Below are positions 53,892 through 62,728 of a DNA stretch of 64,000 bases, in pieces; position 1 is the first letter of the stretch, and the number at the start of each line of letters is the position of its first letter. The stretch comes from Chryseobacterium indologenes (GTDB lineage Bacteria; Bacteroidota; Bacteroidia; Flavobacteriales; Weeksellaceae), in assembly GCA_001013295.1 (NCBI GenBank), contig LAZY01000004.1, forward strand, positions 1 through 64,000, in the 5' to 3' direction. Under the pieces are notes generated by a model. It ran no database searches, was not told the DNA's origin, and worked only from the letters and a program-made list of their open reading frames with translations. The translations under genes and the position numbers were made by a program.

Positions 53892-53918
53892 AAAAAACCG
53901 GAAAATTTCCGGTTTTTT
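53892..53918. terminator. Bidirectional intrinsic terminator
   Basis: AAAAAACCGG pairs with CCGGTTTTTT, giving T-runs on both strands between convergent genes ending at 53819 and 53922. Confidence 0.88.
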
Positions 53919-53921
53919 GAT

Positions 53922-54482
53922 TTATGAATTTAAAGCTTTGCTGAGCTTTACAGCATCCTGATTGGTAGGGTCGTATTGAATAGATTTTGCAATATGCTCC
54001 TTCGCTTTAGTAGGATCGCTCTGCTGTTCGGCAAAAGCAATATAGAAATAGGCATAAGCCAGATTCTTTTTATTTTGTTCCACTTCTTCAGGTTTTACCG
54101 TAGCAATATACTTTTCGTAAGCTATTTTTGCATTGGCATCATCTTTAGCAGACTGGTAGGCATATGCCTGGCTGTAATACGATGGAGCCCAATCCGGCAA
54201 TAAAGCGGAGATTTTTTTCCAGGTTTCAATAGCATTGGTCCAGTCTGAAGCTTCCTGATAAGCAGCAGCCAGCTTTGCCAATGATTCTGTGTCTTTCGGG
54301 TTAGCCTCAATTTGTTTTTTAAGACCTTCAATGGTCGGATTGCCCATCTGGTTTACAGCGGCTGTATTTGCTGTTTTACCGGTAGTATCCGCCTGAGTCG
54401 TTTGTGCATTTACAAAACTTGCGCTTCCTGCAAGTAACAAACCTAAAAATAGATTTTTAATATTAACGTTAGCCATTTTCAT
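53922..54482 (-). CDS. Secreted tetratricopeptide-repeat protein
   Basis: 186 residues. A signal peptide ends at VNAQ, then about three or four TPR units follow (AKLAAAYQEASDWTNAIETWKKISALLPDWAPSYYSQAYAYQSAKDDANAKIAYEKYI is the core, and a last unit LAYAYFYIAFAEQQSDPTKAKEHIAKSIQYDPTN). Probably a periplasmic adaptor; partner unknown. A second ATG at 54476 is also possible. Confidence 0.85.
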   Translation of the reverse strand: MKMANVNIKNLFLGLLLAGSASFVNAQTTQADTTGKTANTAAVNQMGNPTIEGLKKQIEANPKDTESLAKLAAAYQEASDWTNAIETWKKISALLPDWAPSYYSQAYAYQSAKDDANAKIAYEKYIATVKPEEVEQNKKNLAYAYFYIAFAEQQSDPTKAKEHIAKSIQYDPTNQDAVKLSKALNS

Positions 54483-54605
54483 ATTCTTATATTTAAAAAT
54501 TCTGGGTTTTAAAATTCAATAATAATTCCATAAAAGCTGAAATTTTAGAAGCTTTAAGTTTTTTTAGAAAATATTAACGGGATTCCTGTTTTTTTTAGTT
54601 TAATT

Positions 54606-54636
54606 TTTGATTCGTTGATCTTTGAGGCTATCTTTG
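54606..54636 (+). promoter_or_regulatory. Promoter of pepE
   Basis: TTTG (54606-54609), exactly 19 bases, then TATCTTTG (54629-54636) is a textbook Bacteroidota -33/-7 promoter, 37 bases before the start codon. Confidence 0.8.
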
Positions 54637-54673
54637 TCATTCAACTTTTTTATAACCCATATAATTTTATTGT

Positions 54674-55366
54674 ATGAACATCATATTAGCTTCAACATCC
54701 ACACTTTTTGGTGGCGAATACTTAGAATACTTAAGAGAAGAATTAATCCAATTATATACAGGAATTGACGAAATCGTATTTGTTCCTTTTGCAAGACCGG
54801 GCGGAATCTCCCACGATGAGTATACAACCAAAGCACGTTCATTTTTTGAAACCATCAATATCAAAGTAAAAGGTCTTCACGAATTTGAAGATAAAACAGA
54901 AGCTTTGAACCAGGCAAAAGGCTACTTTACAGGAGGGGGGAACACATTTTTATTGGTGAAAACCTTACATGAAGAAGGACTGATGTCTGTTTTAAAAGAA
55001 AACGTAGAAAGTGGAAAAGCGTATTTGGGATGCAGCGCCGGAAGTAATATCGGTGGCCAGAATATGAAGACCACGAATGATATGCCAATTGTTTACCCCC
55101 CAAGCTTTGATTGTATGGGATTGGTTCCGTTCAATCTCAACCCGCATTATCTGGACCCGAATCCGGATCTGAAGCACAACGGAGAAACCAGAGAAACCAG
55201 AATCAAAGAATTTCTTACCCAAAACGACATCAAGGTCGTAGGATTGAGAGAAGGAAACTGGATCAGAAGAATAGGGGATACCATTACCGTTGAAGGAAAT
55301 GAGCTGACCCGTATTTTTGAAAAAGATAAAGAACCTTACGAAATAGAAAGCGGAAGCTTATTGTAA
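54674..55366 (+). CDS. pepE: Dipeptidase E (peptidase family S51)
   Basis: 230 residues, the family length. It hydrolyses N-terminal aspartyl dipeptides. The nucleophile elbow is GCSAGSNIGG near residue 120, with GGGNTFLL and IVFVPFARPGGISHDEYT upstream and the likely catalytic histidine in NPHYLDPNP. Cytoplasmic, no signal peptide. Its stop overlaps the next start by one base (TAATG). Confidence 0.94.
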   Translation: MNIILASTSTLFGGEYLEYLREELIQLYTGIDEIVFVPFARPGGISHDEYTTKARSFFETINIKVKGLHEFEDKTEALNQAKGYFTGGGNTFLLVKTLHEEGLMSVLKENVESGKAYLGCSAGSNIGGQNMKTTNDMPIVYPPSFDCMGLVPFNLNPHYLDPNPDLKHNGETRETRIKEFLTQNDIKVVGLREGNWIRRIGDTITVEGNELTRIFEKDKEPYEIESGSLL

Positions 55367-56232
55367 TGAAACAGGAAGATATTGACCGGTTTGTAGAACG
55401 TAATCTTAAGAATTTTTCTGTAAACAGCACCGGATGGAACGAAATCATCAGGCAGATGCTGTTCGAATTTGCCATAGGAGGCTGGAATCTTGAAAAAGAT
55501 GTCTTCGGAAAAGAAAAGTTTGGCGAATTACGCTGCTATACCTATTCCGAAAATCCGGAACTGAACGAAACCATCAAAAGTATTACCGGGAAATATCTGG
55601 CTTTATCTGTAGAAACCTGTGAGATCTGTGGAAGTGAAGGGAAAAAAAGAGGCGTGGATTCCTGGGAAACAACTTTGTGTCTGAACCATTATCTGGATCG
55701 GAAATCAATTCTAGAAATTGATCATGACCTGAATATTAAAGTCAGAAACAAAATAGTTTTAAATATGAAGGATATTGCTAAAGCAGAAGTTGACTATGAT
55801 CTTCAACGGTTATCGTTATATAAAAATAAGCTGGCAGTTCATAGCATTGAGGCGAAAAGCTTTTCGTGGCAGGAACCCAACTATTATCTGCTTTTGAGAA
55901 AAATTCCTTTGCATTTATTTCCGGCGGATCAGCAGAAAGAGATTTCGGAACTGTTTCAGCATCTGGAATATTGTGAGATCTGTGGTCATAAAGCGGTTCA
56001 CAGAAAATCATGTCTTCGCTGCCATCACGACCAGTGGAACGAATCCTCTGTATTTGTGGAAGATTACGGCGATAAGTCAAATTATATCAAAGCCTGTCAG
56101 ATGGATGTTTTCACCGATGAAGATGACTATGAGAAATATTTTAAATATGACCGGTCATTCGAAAAATCTCCTGATCATCAGATCCTTTTCAGTCATCATG
56201 ATCTCAGGAAATATGAAAAGATACATTTTTAG
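55366..56232 (+). CDS. Hypothetical protein with two zinc-ribbon-like Cys clusters
   Basis: 288 residues, no signal peptide. Cluster one is CEICGSEGKKRG with a later LCLNHYL (about residues 84-108); cluster two is CEICGHKAVHRKSCLRCHH (about 203-221). CxxC pairs suggest two structural zinc sites, each introduced by the same CEICG. I recognise no enzyme family. It is translationally coupled to pepE, and its end precedes the PBP4 gene by about 100 bases. Function unknown. Confidence 0.65.
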   Translation: MKQEDIDRFVERNLKNFSVNSTGWNEIIRQMLFEFAIGGWNLEKDVFGKEKFGELRCYTYSENPELNETIKSITGKYLALSVETCEICGSEGKKRGVDSWETTLCLNHYLDRKSILEIDHDLNIKVRNKIVLNMKDIAKAEVDYDLQRLSLYKNKLAVHSIEAKSFSWQEPNYYLLLRKIPLHLFPADQQKEISELFQHLEYCEICGHKAVHRKSCLRCHHDQWNESSVFVEDYGDKSNYIKACQMDVFTDEDDYEKYFKYDRSFEKSPDHQILFSHHDLRKYEKIHF

Positions 56233-56233
56233 T

Positions 56234-56241
56234 TATCTTTG
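56234..56241 (+). promoter_or_regulatory. Candidate -7 box before the PBP4 gene
   Basis: TATCTTTG matches TAnnTTTG, starting just after the preceding stop codon. The -33 region is not obvious. Confidence 0.4.
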
Positions 56242-56336
56242 ATTAAAAATGAACAGGAACTGTCCCGGACTTTAAGAAGTGATAATAGGCAGGATCCTAA
56301 AAGCATAAGTGAAGTGAAGAACCAAACTACAATGTA

Positions 56337-57710
56337 ATGAAAAAAACACTCGCAGGACTTGTACTTACGGTACAGATTGTTTCTGCTCAGAATATAGCTC
56401 AGAAACTGGATAAAGCCACCAAAGACCTTATGGATTCTTCGGGCGCTGTTTCCTCTAATCTGTCATTTTATGTTTCAGATGAGAATGGTAACTTTATCTA
56501 CGAATATCAGGGAAGCAAAGGGCTTTCCACAGCTTCTACACAGAAGATCTTTACAGCAGGAGCTGCATTGGAAACTTTAGGAAAAAATTATACCTATACC
56601 ACTACTTCAAGCTATTCGGGAAGTATATCCGGCGGAACTTTAAACGGGAATCTTTTTATCAGTTCCAATGGTGATCCTACGCTGGGAAGCTGGCGGTATG
56701 ATGCCTACAAACCGGAAAATTTTAAAAAGAAGCTGATAGACGCCATAAAGAATTCAGGAATTACAAAAATATCAGGAGATCTGGTCATTGACGATTCTTA
56801 TTTTGATCATCAGACGATTCCCGGTGGATGGCCATGGGATGACCTGGGAAATTATTATGGAGCAGGAGTATGGGGAACAAACTGGAGAGAAAATCAGTTT
56901 GACATCAATATCAACGGAACGGATTTCAAAAGCTTTTCCTATCCTTTGGAAGGTGTACAATGGTTGAATGACCTTAAAACAGGAGGAAGCTCAGACCAGA
57001 GTCTGATTTTTACAGCTCCGCATTCCAAGGTGGCACTCATCAACGGAATGCTGCCGGGAGGAAAAACAGTAACGGTATCCGGTGCTACTCCTAATCCGCC
57101 ATTACAGCTGGCAGCAGAAGTAAAACAATGGCTGAAAGAATCAGGAATTGAACTTACAGGAAAAGCCGTGAGCAATTCACAGCTGGAAGTAGAGGGGAAG
57201 CGGGCATTGGAAGCTCCTAAAGGCAATGTCATCCTTACTTATCAGTCTCCAACTCTGGATAAAATTGTCTATTGGTTTTTGAGAAAAAGCATCAACCTCT
57301 ATGGAGAAACTTTAATAAAGACCTTAGGAAAGGAGAAAAAGGGAGATCCGGGTTTTAAAAGTGGGATTTCTTATCTGAAAGAATTTTGGAAATCAAAAGG
57401 TATCAACTCTAATATGATCAATTTTGCAGATGGAAGCGGATTGTCGCCTCAGAATTATGTAGCAGCTAAAGCTGAAGTACAGGCTCTTTTATACGCAAAA
57501 AAACAATCCTGGTTTGAGGCTTATTATGATGGGTTTCCGATGCAGGACAATGGGATGAAAATGAAGAGTGGGACGATGAGAGATACCAAATCTTTTGCAG
57601 GGTATCATACGGCAAAAGACGGTAAAAAATATGTGTTTTCGATCATTATTAACAATTATCAGGGAAGCGGCAGTACAGAGCTGCAGAAAATCCTGAATGT
57701 TTTAAAATAA
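56337..57710 (+). CDS. dacB: D-alanyl-D-alanine carboxypeptidase/endopeptidase (PBP4)
   Basis: 457 residues with a signal peptide ending near VSAQ. It trims or cleaves peptidoglycan peptides. S-x-x-K is S67-T-Q-K70 in STASTQKIFTAGAALE, the second motif is ADGSGLSPQNYV, and the third is KMKSGTMRDTKSFAGY; the large insert between the first two motifs is typical of peptidase S13. Start at ATG 56337. A sensor kinase gene follows seven bases later. Confidence 0.93.
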   Translation: MKKTLAGLVLTVQIVSAQNIAQKLDKATKDLMDSSGAVSSNLSFYVSDENGNFIYEYQGSKGLSTASTQKIFTAGAALETLGKNYTYTTTSSYSGSISGGTLNGNLFISSNGDPTLGSWRYDAYKPENFKKKLIDAIKNSGITKISGDLVIDDSYFDHQTIPGGWPWDDLGNYYGAGVWGTNWRENQFDININGTDFKSFSYPLEGVQWLNDLKTGGSSDQSLIFTAPHSKVALINGMLPGGKTVTVSGATPNPPLQLAAEVKQWLKESGIELTGKAVSNSQLEVEGKRALEAPKGNVILTYQSPTLDKIVYWFLRKSINLYGETLIKTLGKEKKGDPGFKSGISYLKEFWKSKGINSNMINFADGSGLSPQNYVAAKAEVQALLYAKKQSWFEAYYDGFPMQDNGMKMKSGTMRDTKSFAGYHTAKDGKKYVFSIIINNYQGSGSTELQKILNVLK

Positions 57711-57717
57711 AATAACT

Positions 57718-58884
57718 TTGAGGAAATCCATACTCACCAGACTGAATAACTGGATCATTTTTGTAGTCATGACTACTTTGGTAATCGCCATTGTAGTAGC
57801 TTCTACATCGCTTATCAATTTCCTCAGAAAAGAAGAGATCAAAAGGATCAGTCTTCTTTCTAAGGCGATCAGGATACAGCAAGAAGTAAAAACTCCGGAT
57901 ACGGATGTTCTGGATCTGTTGCCGGATATACTTAATATCAACAATACCATTCCGTTTATTGTAACGGATAAATACAAAAATCCGATTCTTGATCTGGGCT
58001 ACTACAGAAATATCCCCGAAAGTACAATAAAAGATCCTGAAAAGCTGCAGGCTCTGTTGAGGAAAATGGAGACCAATTATGATCCCATTGAAATTAAAGT
58101 TCCTGATGGTAATAATCAGTTTGTATACTATGACAATTCCCGTTTGTTGAATAATCTGCGGTATTCACCTTATATCTTAGGGCTATTCATTCTGCTGTAT
58201 TTCGGCTTTTCTTTCTGGTTTTTCAGGACGATTAAAAAAACGGATGAAGGGTATCTTTGGGCGGGATTGGCTAAAGAAACGGCTCACCAGATCGGTACTC
58301 CCTTGTCTTCAATGATCGGCTGGATGGAGATCATGAAAATGGATAACCCGGAATCTGAAGGAGTGCAGGAGATTGAAAAAGACATCGAGCGGCTAAGGAC
58401 GATTTCTGAAAGGTTCTCAAAAATAGGATCTGTTCCTGAGCTTAATGATAGAGATCTCAACGAAACCATTCGGGAAAATTATGATTATTTAAAGACAAGA
58501 ATCTCAAGAAAGATCAATTTTACCTTACATCTTCCTACTTATACACTTCTGGTTCCCCACAATAAAATCCTGATGAGCTGGGTGATTGAAAATCTGGTGA
58601 AAAATGCGGTGGACGCTATGAAAGGGGAAGGAGCTATTGTGATGTCTGTTTTTGAAAGAAATAAGAATATTCTGATTGAAGTAAAGGACTCAGGAAGTGG
58701 GATGACCAAGCAACAGGCCAGAAATGCCTTCAAACCGGGGTATTCTACCAAAAAACGAGGCTGGGGATTAGGCCTGTCACTGGCAAGAAGAGTAATTCAT
58801 GAATACCACAACGGTGACATTAAGATCTCTCAGACGGAGGTAGGAAAAGGAAGTACTTTCAGGATAACCATTAGAAAGGCGTAA
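57718..58884 (+). CDS. Membrane sensor histidine kinase
   Basis: 388 residues. TM1 (about 10-35) and TM2 (about 140-160) enclose a short periplasmic sensor. Kinase core: GLAKETAHQIGTPLSSMIGW with the phospho-histidine near residue 190, N-box ENLVKNAVDAMKGEG, DSGSGM and KKRGWGLGLSLARRV. The HQIGTP form of the H-box is a distinct subtype common in Bacteroidota. No response regulator is adjacent. The start is a TTG seven bases after the PBP4 stop; no in-frame ATG occurs before TM1. Confidence 0.9.
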   Translation: MRKSILTRLNNWIIFVVMTTLVIAIVVASTSLINFLRKEEIKRISLLSKAIRIQQEVKTPDTDVLDLLPDILNINNTIPFIVTDKYKNPILDLGYYRNIPESTIKDPEKLQALLRKMETNYDPIEIKVPDGNNQFVYYDNSRLLNNLRYSPYILGLFILLYFGFSFWFFRTIKKTDEGYLWAGLAKETAHQIGTPLSSMIGWMEIMKMDNPESEGVQEIEKDIERLRTISERFSKIGSVPELNDRDLNETIRENYDYLKTRISRKINFTLHLPTYTLLVPHNKILMSWVIENLVKNAVDAMKGEGAIVMSVFERNKNILIEVKDSGSGMTKQQARNAFKPGYSTKKRGWGLGLSLARRVIHEYHNGDIKISQTEVGKGSTFRITIRKA

Positions 58885-58913
58885 TTTTATGATCTTATCA
58901 TCATCAAAAAACA

Positions 58914-58946
58914 AAAAGCGGGGAAATTGATTTCCCCGCTTTTTTA
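58914..58946. terminator. Bidirectional intrinsic terminator
   Basis: GCGGGGAAAT pairs with ATTTCCCCGC with A- and T-runs on the two sides; it serves convergent genes ending at 58884 and 58952. Confidence 0.92.
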
Positions 58947-58951
58947 CTTAT

Positions 58952-60808
58952 TTATTTTTTACCTGTCAGCCATTGCGTTTGTAACTTCAGTTCTGCTGGG
59001 GTAGGATTGGTTTTGAATACCGGCGTTTCCAAAGTCATTTTAGCAAGAATTGCTTTTCCTTTCAGAGTCATCTTCTCTTTTTTACCTGCATTGTCTCTCA
59101 AAATCGTTACCGAAACTTCCTGTCCGTCTTTGATGGTATGGGTATAATTGATGAAATCCTGTATTTTCTTGACATCTACATTTTTCCCATCCAGAGCAAG
59201 AACCTGGTCAGTGATCTTAAAGCCTATACTCTTGGCAAAAGGAGAAAGAGCAGAATTTTCGTCAAAAGCAAATGCATTGTTCTTTTCATCAAAACCGGTT
59301 TGGTTAGGATCTTGAATGAACCAGAAAATAGGGTTGCTTTCCTGTTTCTTTATTTCTACTCCTACCATATTCAGATATTCCGCATAAGGAGTAGGCTGGT
59401 TTCCTGCAATATATTTGTTGTAGAAATCTTTTACCTGTGGGTATCCGGTTACGGCTACCAGTTCGTCAATAAGTTTATCATCTTTGAAAGGCTTATTCTC
59501 TCCAAATCTTTGAGACAGCTTTCTGATCATATCACGATACCCCATTTCTCCATTGGATAGCTTTCTCAGTTCAATATCAAGACACATGGCCAAAAGAGCT
59601 CCTTTTTCATATACGTTTCTGTACTGATCTTTGTATGGCTCTTTCAATACATTTTTACTCATTACCGTAAACGGCATTGTATCGTCATAATTCTTAGAGT
59701 TAGCAATTTTTTCGCCTATTCTCTGAAGGAAATGCTCTTTGTCGATAAGACCTTCCTGAATTTGGAATAAATTGGCAAAATATTCTGTTCCGCCTTCGTA
59801 CATCCATAAATGCTGAGACATTTTAGGATCTGCATAATCGAAGTAATGAATCTCTTCAGAATGCGTTTTCAGAGGGTTCACAGTATGGAAGAACTCGTGA
59901 GAAACCACATCGGTAATGGTATTGTCGATGGCTTCTTTCGGCATTGCTTCAGGAAGAACTACGCTGGTAGATTCATGGTGCTCCAGTGCTCCGAATCCTT
60001 TCACTTTAGGCCCGTCACCTCCTGAAAGATATAGCATGATCGCATACTTCTTATTGGTATTCATATCACCCAGGAATTTCTTTTGGGCAATAACCATTTT
60101 CTCAAGATTATCTTTAAAGTCTGCCGCCTTATATTTTCCGGTAGGAGAGTATACCCCAAGTACCAGCTCCATTCCTCCAGCATTGAAGGTAATATAATCA
60201 GGCTTGGTGTACATCAGTGGCGAATCGGTTACTTTAGCATAGTTAGCCAATGTATAAGTATCTGTAGACTCAGATTGATCTTGGTCTACCAAAGCTGTGG
60301 TACCATAAAAACCAGTTGGTTTCTGAACGATCAGCTGATAAGGAACATCCTGCATATTGTCTATATATCCGATGAATCCGTGAGTGTTGATCATATACAC
60401 TTTCCCTTGCTCAATATCTGTTCCTGAAGGAGAAAATACTGCTTTATGCTTTGAAGTATCCAATTCTTCATCAAAACTGTCGTTCACCAGATAAGAGATC
60501 TTACTCAGGTTTTGAGCGTTTTTCAACGAATAAGTGTTATCATTTACTTTGGTATAGGTAAGTTCTTTTCCTTTATTATCATAAAATTTAATTCCCTCTA
60601 TAAATCTTCCGTAGTCATCCTCAGAATAGGTTCCCGGAACCGTTTTTGGAAAATGAAATTTAACGTCACCGGATTTCATTTTCGGAAATTCCATGGTAAC
60701 GGCAACCTTGTCATCTTTTACATTGACAAGATCGATAGTGGTTTTGATAGACTGTGCATTCGCTAAAAAGGCAGCGAAAAGTCCCAAACTAAGTGCAATT
60801 TTTCTCAT
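58952..60808 (-). CDS. M61 family metallopeptidase with PDZ domain
   Basis: 618 residues with a signal peptide (LFAAFLANAQ). The glycyl-aminopeptidase-type fold includes the zinc motif VVSHEFFHTVNPL near residue 302 and downstream WMYEGGTEYFANLF with the third ligand; the C-terminal part (about 480-590) is a PDZ domain with GFKITDQVLALDGKNV. A secreted or periplasmic aminopeptidase. Monocistronic between two terminators. Confidence 0.92.
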   Translation of the reverse strand: MRKIALSLGLFAAFLANAQSIKTTIDLVNVKDDKVAVTMEFPKMKSGDVKFHFPKTVPGTYSEDDYGRFIEGIKFYDNKGKELTYTKVNDNTYSLKNAQNLSKISYLVNDSFDEELDTSKHKAVFSPSGTDIEQGKVYMINTHGFIGYIDNMQDVPYQLIVQKPTGFYGTTALVDQDQSESTDTYTLANYAKVTDSPLMYTKPDYITFNAGGMELVLGVYSPTGKYKAADFKDNLEKMVIAQKKFLGDMNTNKKYAIMLYLSGGDGPKVKGFGALEHHESTSVVLPEAMPKEAIDNTITDVVSHEFFHTVNPLKTHSEEIHYFDYADPKMSQHLWMYEGGTEYFANLFQIQEGLIDKEHFLQRIGEKIANSKNYDDTMPFTVMSKNVLKEPYKDQYRNVYEKGALLAMCLDIELRKLSNGEMGYRDMIRKLSQRFGENKPFKDDKLIDELVAVTGYPQVKDFYNKYIAGNQPTPYAEYLNMVGVEIKKQESNPIFWFIQDPNQTGFDEKNNAFAFDENSALSPFAKSIGFKITDQVLALDGKNVDVKKIQDFINYTHTIKDGQEVSVTILRDNAGKKEKMTLKGKAILAKMTLETPVFKTNPTPAELKLQTQWLTGKK

Positions 60809-60914
60809 TATGTTTAAATCTTAAAATTAAATAGTTGCTTTTTTTCTCACTTTGTTACATCCTTAAGTCTTAAACTTTTCATAAAATATGATGAGGTAAA
60901 AAGGATGAAATGTA

Positions 60915-60949
60915 AAAAGGCAGATCTGCTGGATGCAAATCTGCCTTTT
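60915..60949 (-). terminator. Intrinsic terminator after the M1 peptidase gene
   Basis: AAAAGGCAGAT pairs with ATCTGCCTTTT around 13 bases; on the minus strand the stem ends in a T-run just after the gene ending at 60957. Confidence 0.88.
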
Positions 60950-60956
60950 GTTTTAT

Positions 60957-62588
60957 TTATTGAACGTTCTTATAATTGATGTAATAGTTCTGATTCCATT
61001 CAACAGGGGCATTCTTCTTAAGTTTCACCGTCTGCCAGTTTTCAGTTGGAGTTATGGTTTGGTCTCCATTGATGATTACAGGGAGCTTCAGGTTTTTTAC
61101 AATATCTGTATAGCGGAATTTCAGGGTTTCTCCATTTTGAGAATATTCAAGAGTAGGAATTTGTATGGTTCTCAGGTATTGATCAAAAACACTTGAAAAG
61201 TCGATTCCTGATTTTGAAGAAATATAATTTTCAATCTGCTGCGTGGTTACGGTCTGATGATAAAAATCTTTACCAAGTCCTCTTAATATCTGTCTGAATT
61301 TATCATCATTATTGATGACCTGCCTTATGGTGTGGATCATACTGGCTCCTTTAGGATACATATCACCACTGCCTTCGTTTCTTACCCCATATTTTCCGAT
61401 AATAGGAACGTCATTCTGGATCATTCTTCTGATACCTACTGCATAAATGTCCGCAGATTTTTTATCCATATATTTTTCTGTAAAAAGAACTTCCGAATAC
61501 ATGGTGAAACTTTCATGAATCCACATATCTGCCTGATCTTTGGCGGTAATATTATTCGCAAACCACTCGTGGCCGCTTTCATGAATGATGATATAATCCC
61601 AGTTGAGTCCCACTCCCGTTCCGGAAAGATCCCTTCCAAGATAGCCATTCTCGTAGTTGTTTCCGTAAGCTACATTACTTTGATGTTCCATGCCCAGATA
61701 AGGCGAATCAACCAGTTTGTAAGAATCTTCATAGAATGGATAAGGTCCAAACCAGTATTCAAAGGCAGAAAGCATAGGCTTTACCTGTTGGAACTGTGTC
61801 TTGGCTTTATCCAGATTGTAGTCCAGCACCCAGTAGTCCAGATCCAGTTTTCCTTTTTCACCGTCGAAAGTATCTTTAAAATTGACGTATTTACCCACAT
61901 TCGGGATGATGGAATAAGCGTTGATCGGGTTTTTAACCTGCCACGTATACGTTGTTTTGCTGCCGTTTGTCTTTTTGTCGATAAGCCTTCCGTTTCCTAC
62001 TCCTACAAGATCGTTTGGGGTCACGATTTTCATGATAATGCCTTCATCAGGTTCATCACTCCATATATCTTTGGTAGGAAGCCAGATGGAAGAACCGATT
62101 CCTTCATCAGCAACGCTCATCCATGGATTTCCGTTCTTATCTTTGGCAAATACCCAGCCCCCATCCCATGGCGCATTTTTAGCGATGGTTGGGTTTCCGG
62201 AGTAAGTGACATCAATAGTGTATTTTTCTCCTTTTTTAAATTTCTTGTTGGTGGTAATAAAAATGAAATCGCCGTCCTGTTTATAATTGGCAATAGGAAA
62301 ATTACCCGTTACCTTATCCGCTTTCATAGGTTGTTGTAAATCGACCTGAAATACGGGATTATTAACATCTTTAATGATCTCAAAGCTTATTTTATTATTT
62401 CCTTTAATGCTTTTCTGAGCAAAGTCTGGTTCTACAGAAAGATCATATTTTTTGACATCCCAAAAATTACGGTATGAAGTATTGGAACCTTTTAATGTAT
62501 CCTGTTTGGTGAAAACTTTGTCTTTCTCAAAGAACTGTCCGAAAACTAGCCCTGATGCAAATAACAGTGTATATGATAGCTTTTTCAT
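60957..62588 (-). CDS. M1 family aminopeptidase
   Basis: 543 residues with a signal peptide (MKKLSYTLLFASGLVFGQ). The zinc site HESGHEWFANN near residue 333 is followed by the third ligand in MWIHESFTMYSEVLF, and the substrate-binding GAMEN-type motif reads YLGMEHQSNVAYG near residue 303. The C-terminal ERAP-like domain of larger M1 enzymes is missing, which is usual for this secreted Bacteroidota type. A TATTTTTG box on the minus strand (62614-62621) may be its promoter. Confidence 0.92.
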   Translation of the reverse strand: MKKLSYTLLFASGLVFGQFFEKDKVFTKQDTLKGSNTSYRNFWDVKKYDLSVEPDFAQKSIKGNNKISFEIIKDVNNPVFQVDLQQPMKADKVTGNFPIANYKQDGDFIFITTNKKFKKGEKYTIDVTYSGNPTIAKNAPWDGGWVFAKDKNGNPWMSVADEGIGSSIWLPTKDIWSDEPDEGIIMKIVTPNDLVGVGNGRLIDKKTNGSKTTYTWQVKNPINAYSIIPNVGKYVNFKDTFDGEKGKLDLDYWVLDYNLDKAKTQFQQVKPMLSAFEYWFGPYPFYEDSYKLVDSPYLGMEHQSNVAYGNNYENGYLGRDLSGTGVGLNWDYIIIHESGHEWFANNITAKDQADMWIHESFTMYSEVLFTEKYMDKKSADIYAVGIRRMIQNDVPIIGKYGVRNEGSGDMYPKGASMIHTIRQVINNDDKFRQILRGLGKDFYHQTVTTQQIENYISSKSGIDFSSVFDQYLRTIQIPTLEYSQNGETLKFRYTDIVKNLKLPVIINGDQTITPTENWQTVKLKKNAPVEWNQNYYINYKNVQ

Positions 62589-62613
62589 TTTTAAATTTTA
62601 TTAATAATCTATT

Positions 62614-62621
62614 CAAAAATA
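62614..62621 (-). promoter_or_regulatory. Candidate -7 box of the M1 peptidase gene
   Basis: CAAAAATA on the plus strand reads TATTTTTG on the minus strand, matching TAnnTTTG, 25 bases before the start codon. No -33 element is obvious. Confidence 0.45.
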
Positions 62622-62688
62622 TAAAATTAAATTAACAGCCTGATCATTGTAATTAAAAATTGGCTGCTGACTTTCAGAAGGTATAAAA

Positions 62689-62712
62689 AAAGCCTGGCGA
62701 TAACCAGGCTTT
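62689..62712 (-). terminator. Intrinsic terminator of the T9SS-secreted protein gene
   Basis: AAAGCCTGG pairs with CCAGGCTTT around six bases, with a T-run on the minus strand just after the gene ending at 62729. Confidence 0.88.
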
Positions 62713-62728
62713 ATATCAATGAGAAAGT

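Noticed and set aside
61332..62339. A 335-codon open frame on the plus strand opposite the M1 peptidase gene
   Set aside because: It is fully antisense to a secure gene with intact zinc motifs and signal peptide; its translation has no family resemblance and reflects codon bias of the opposite strand.
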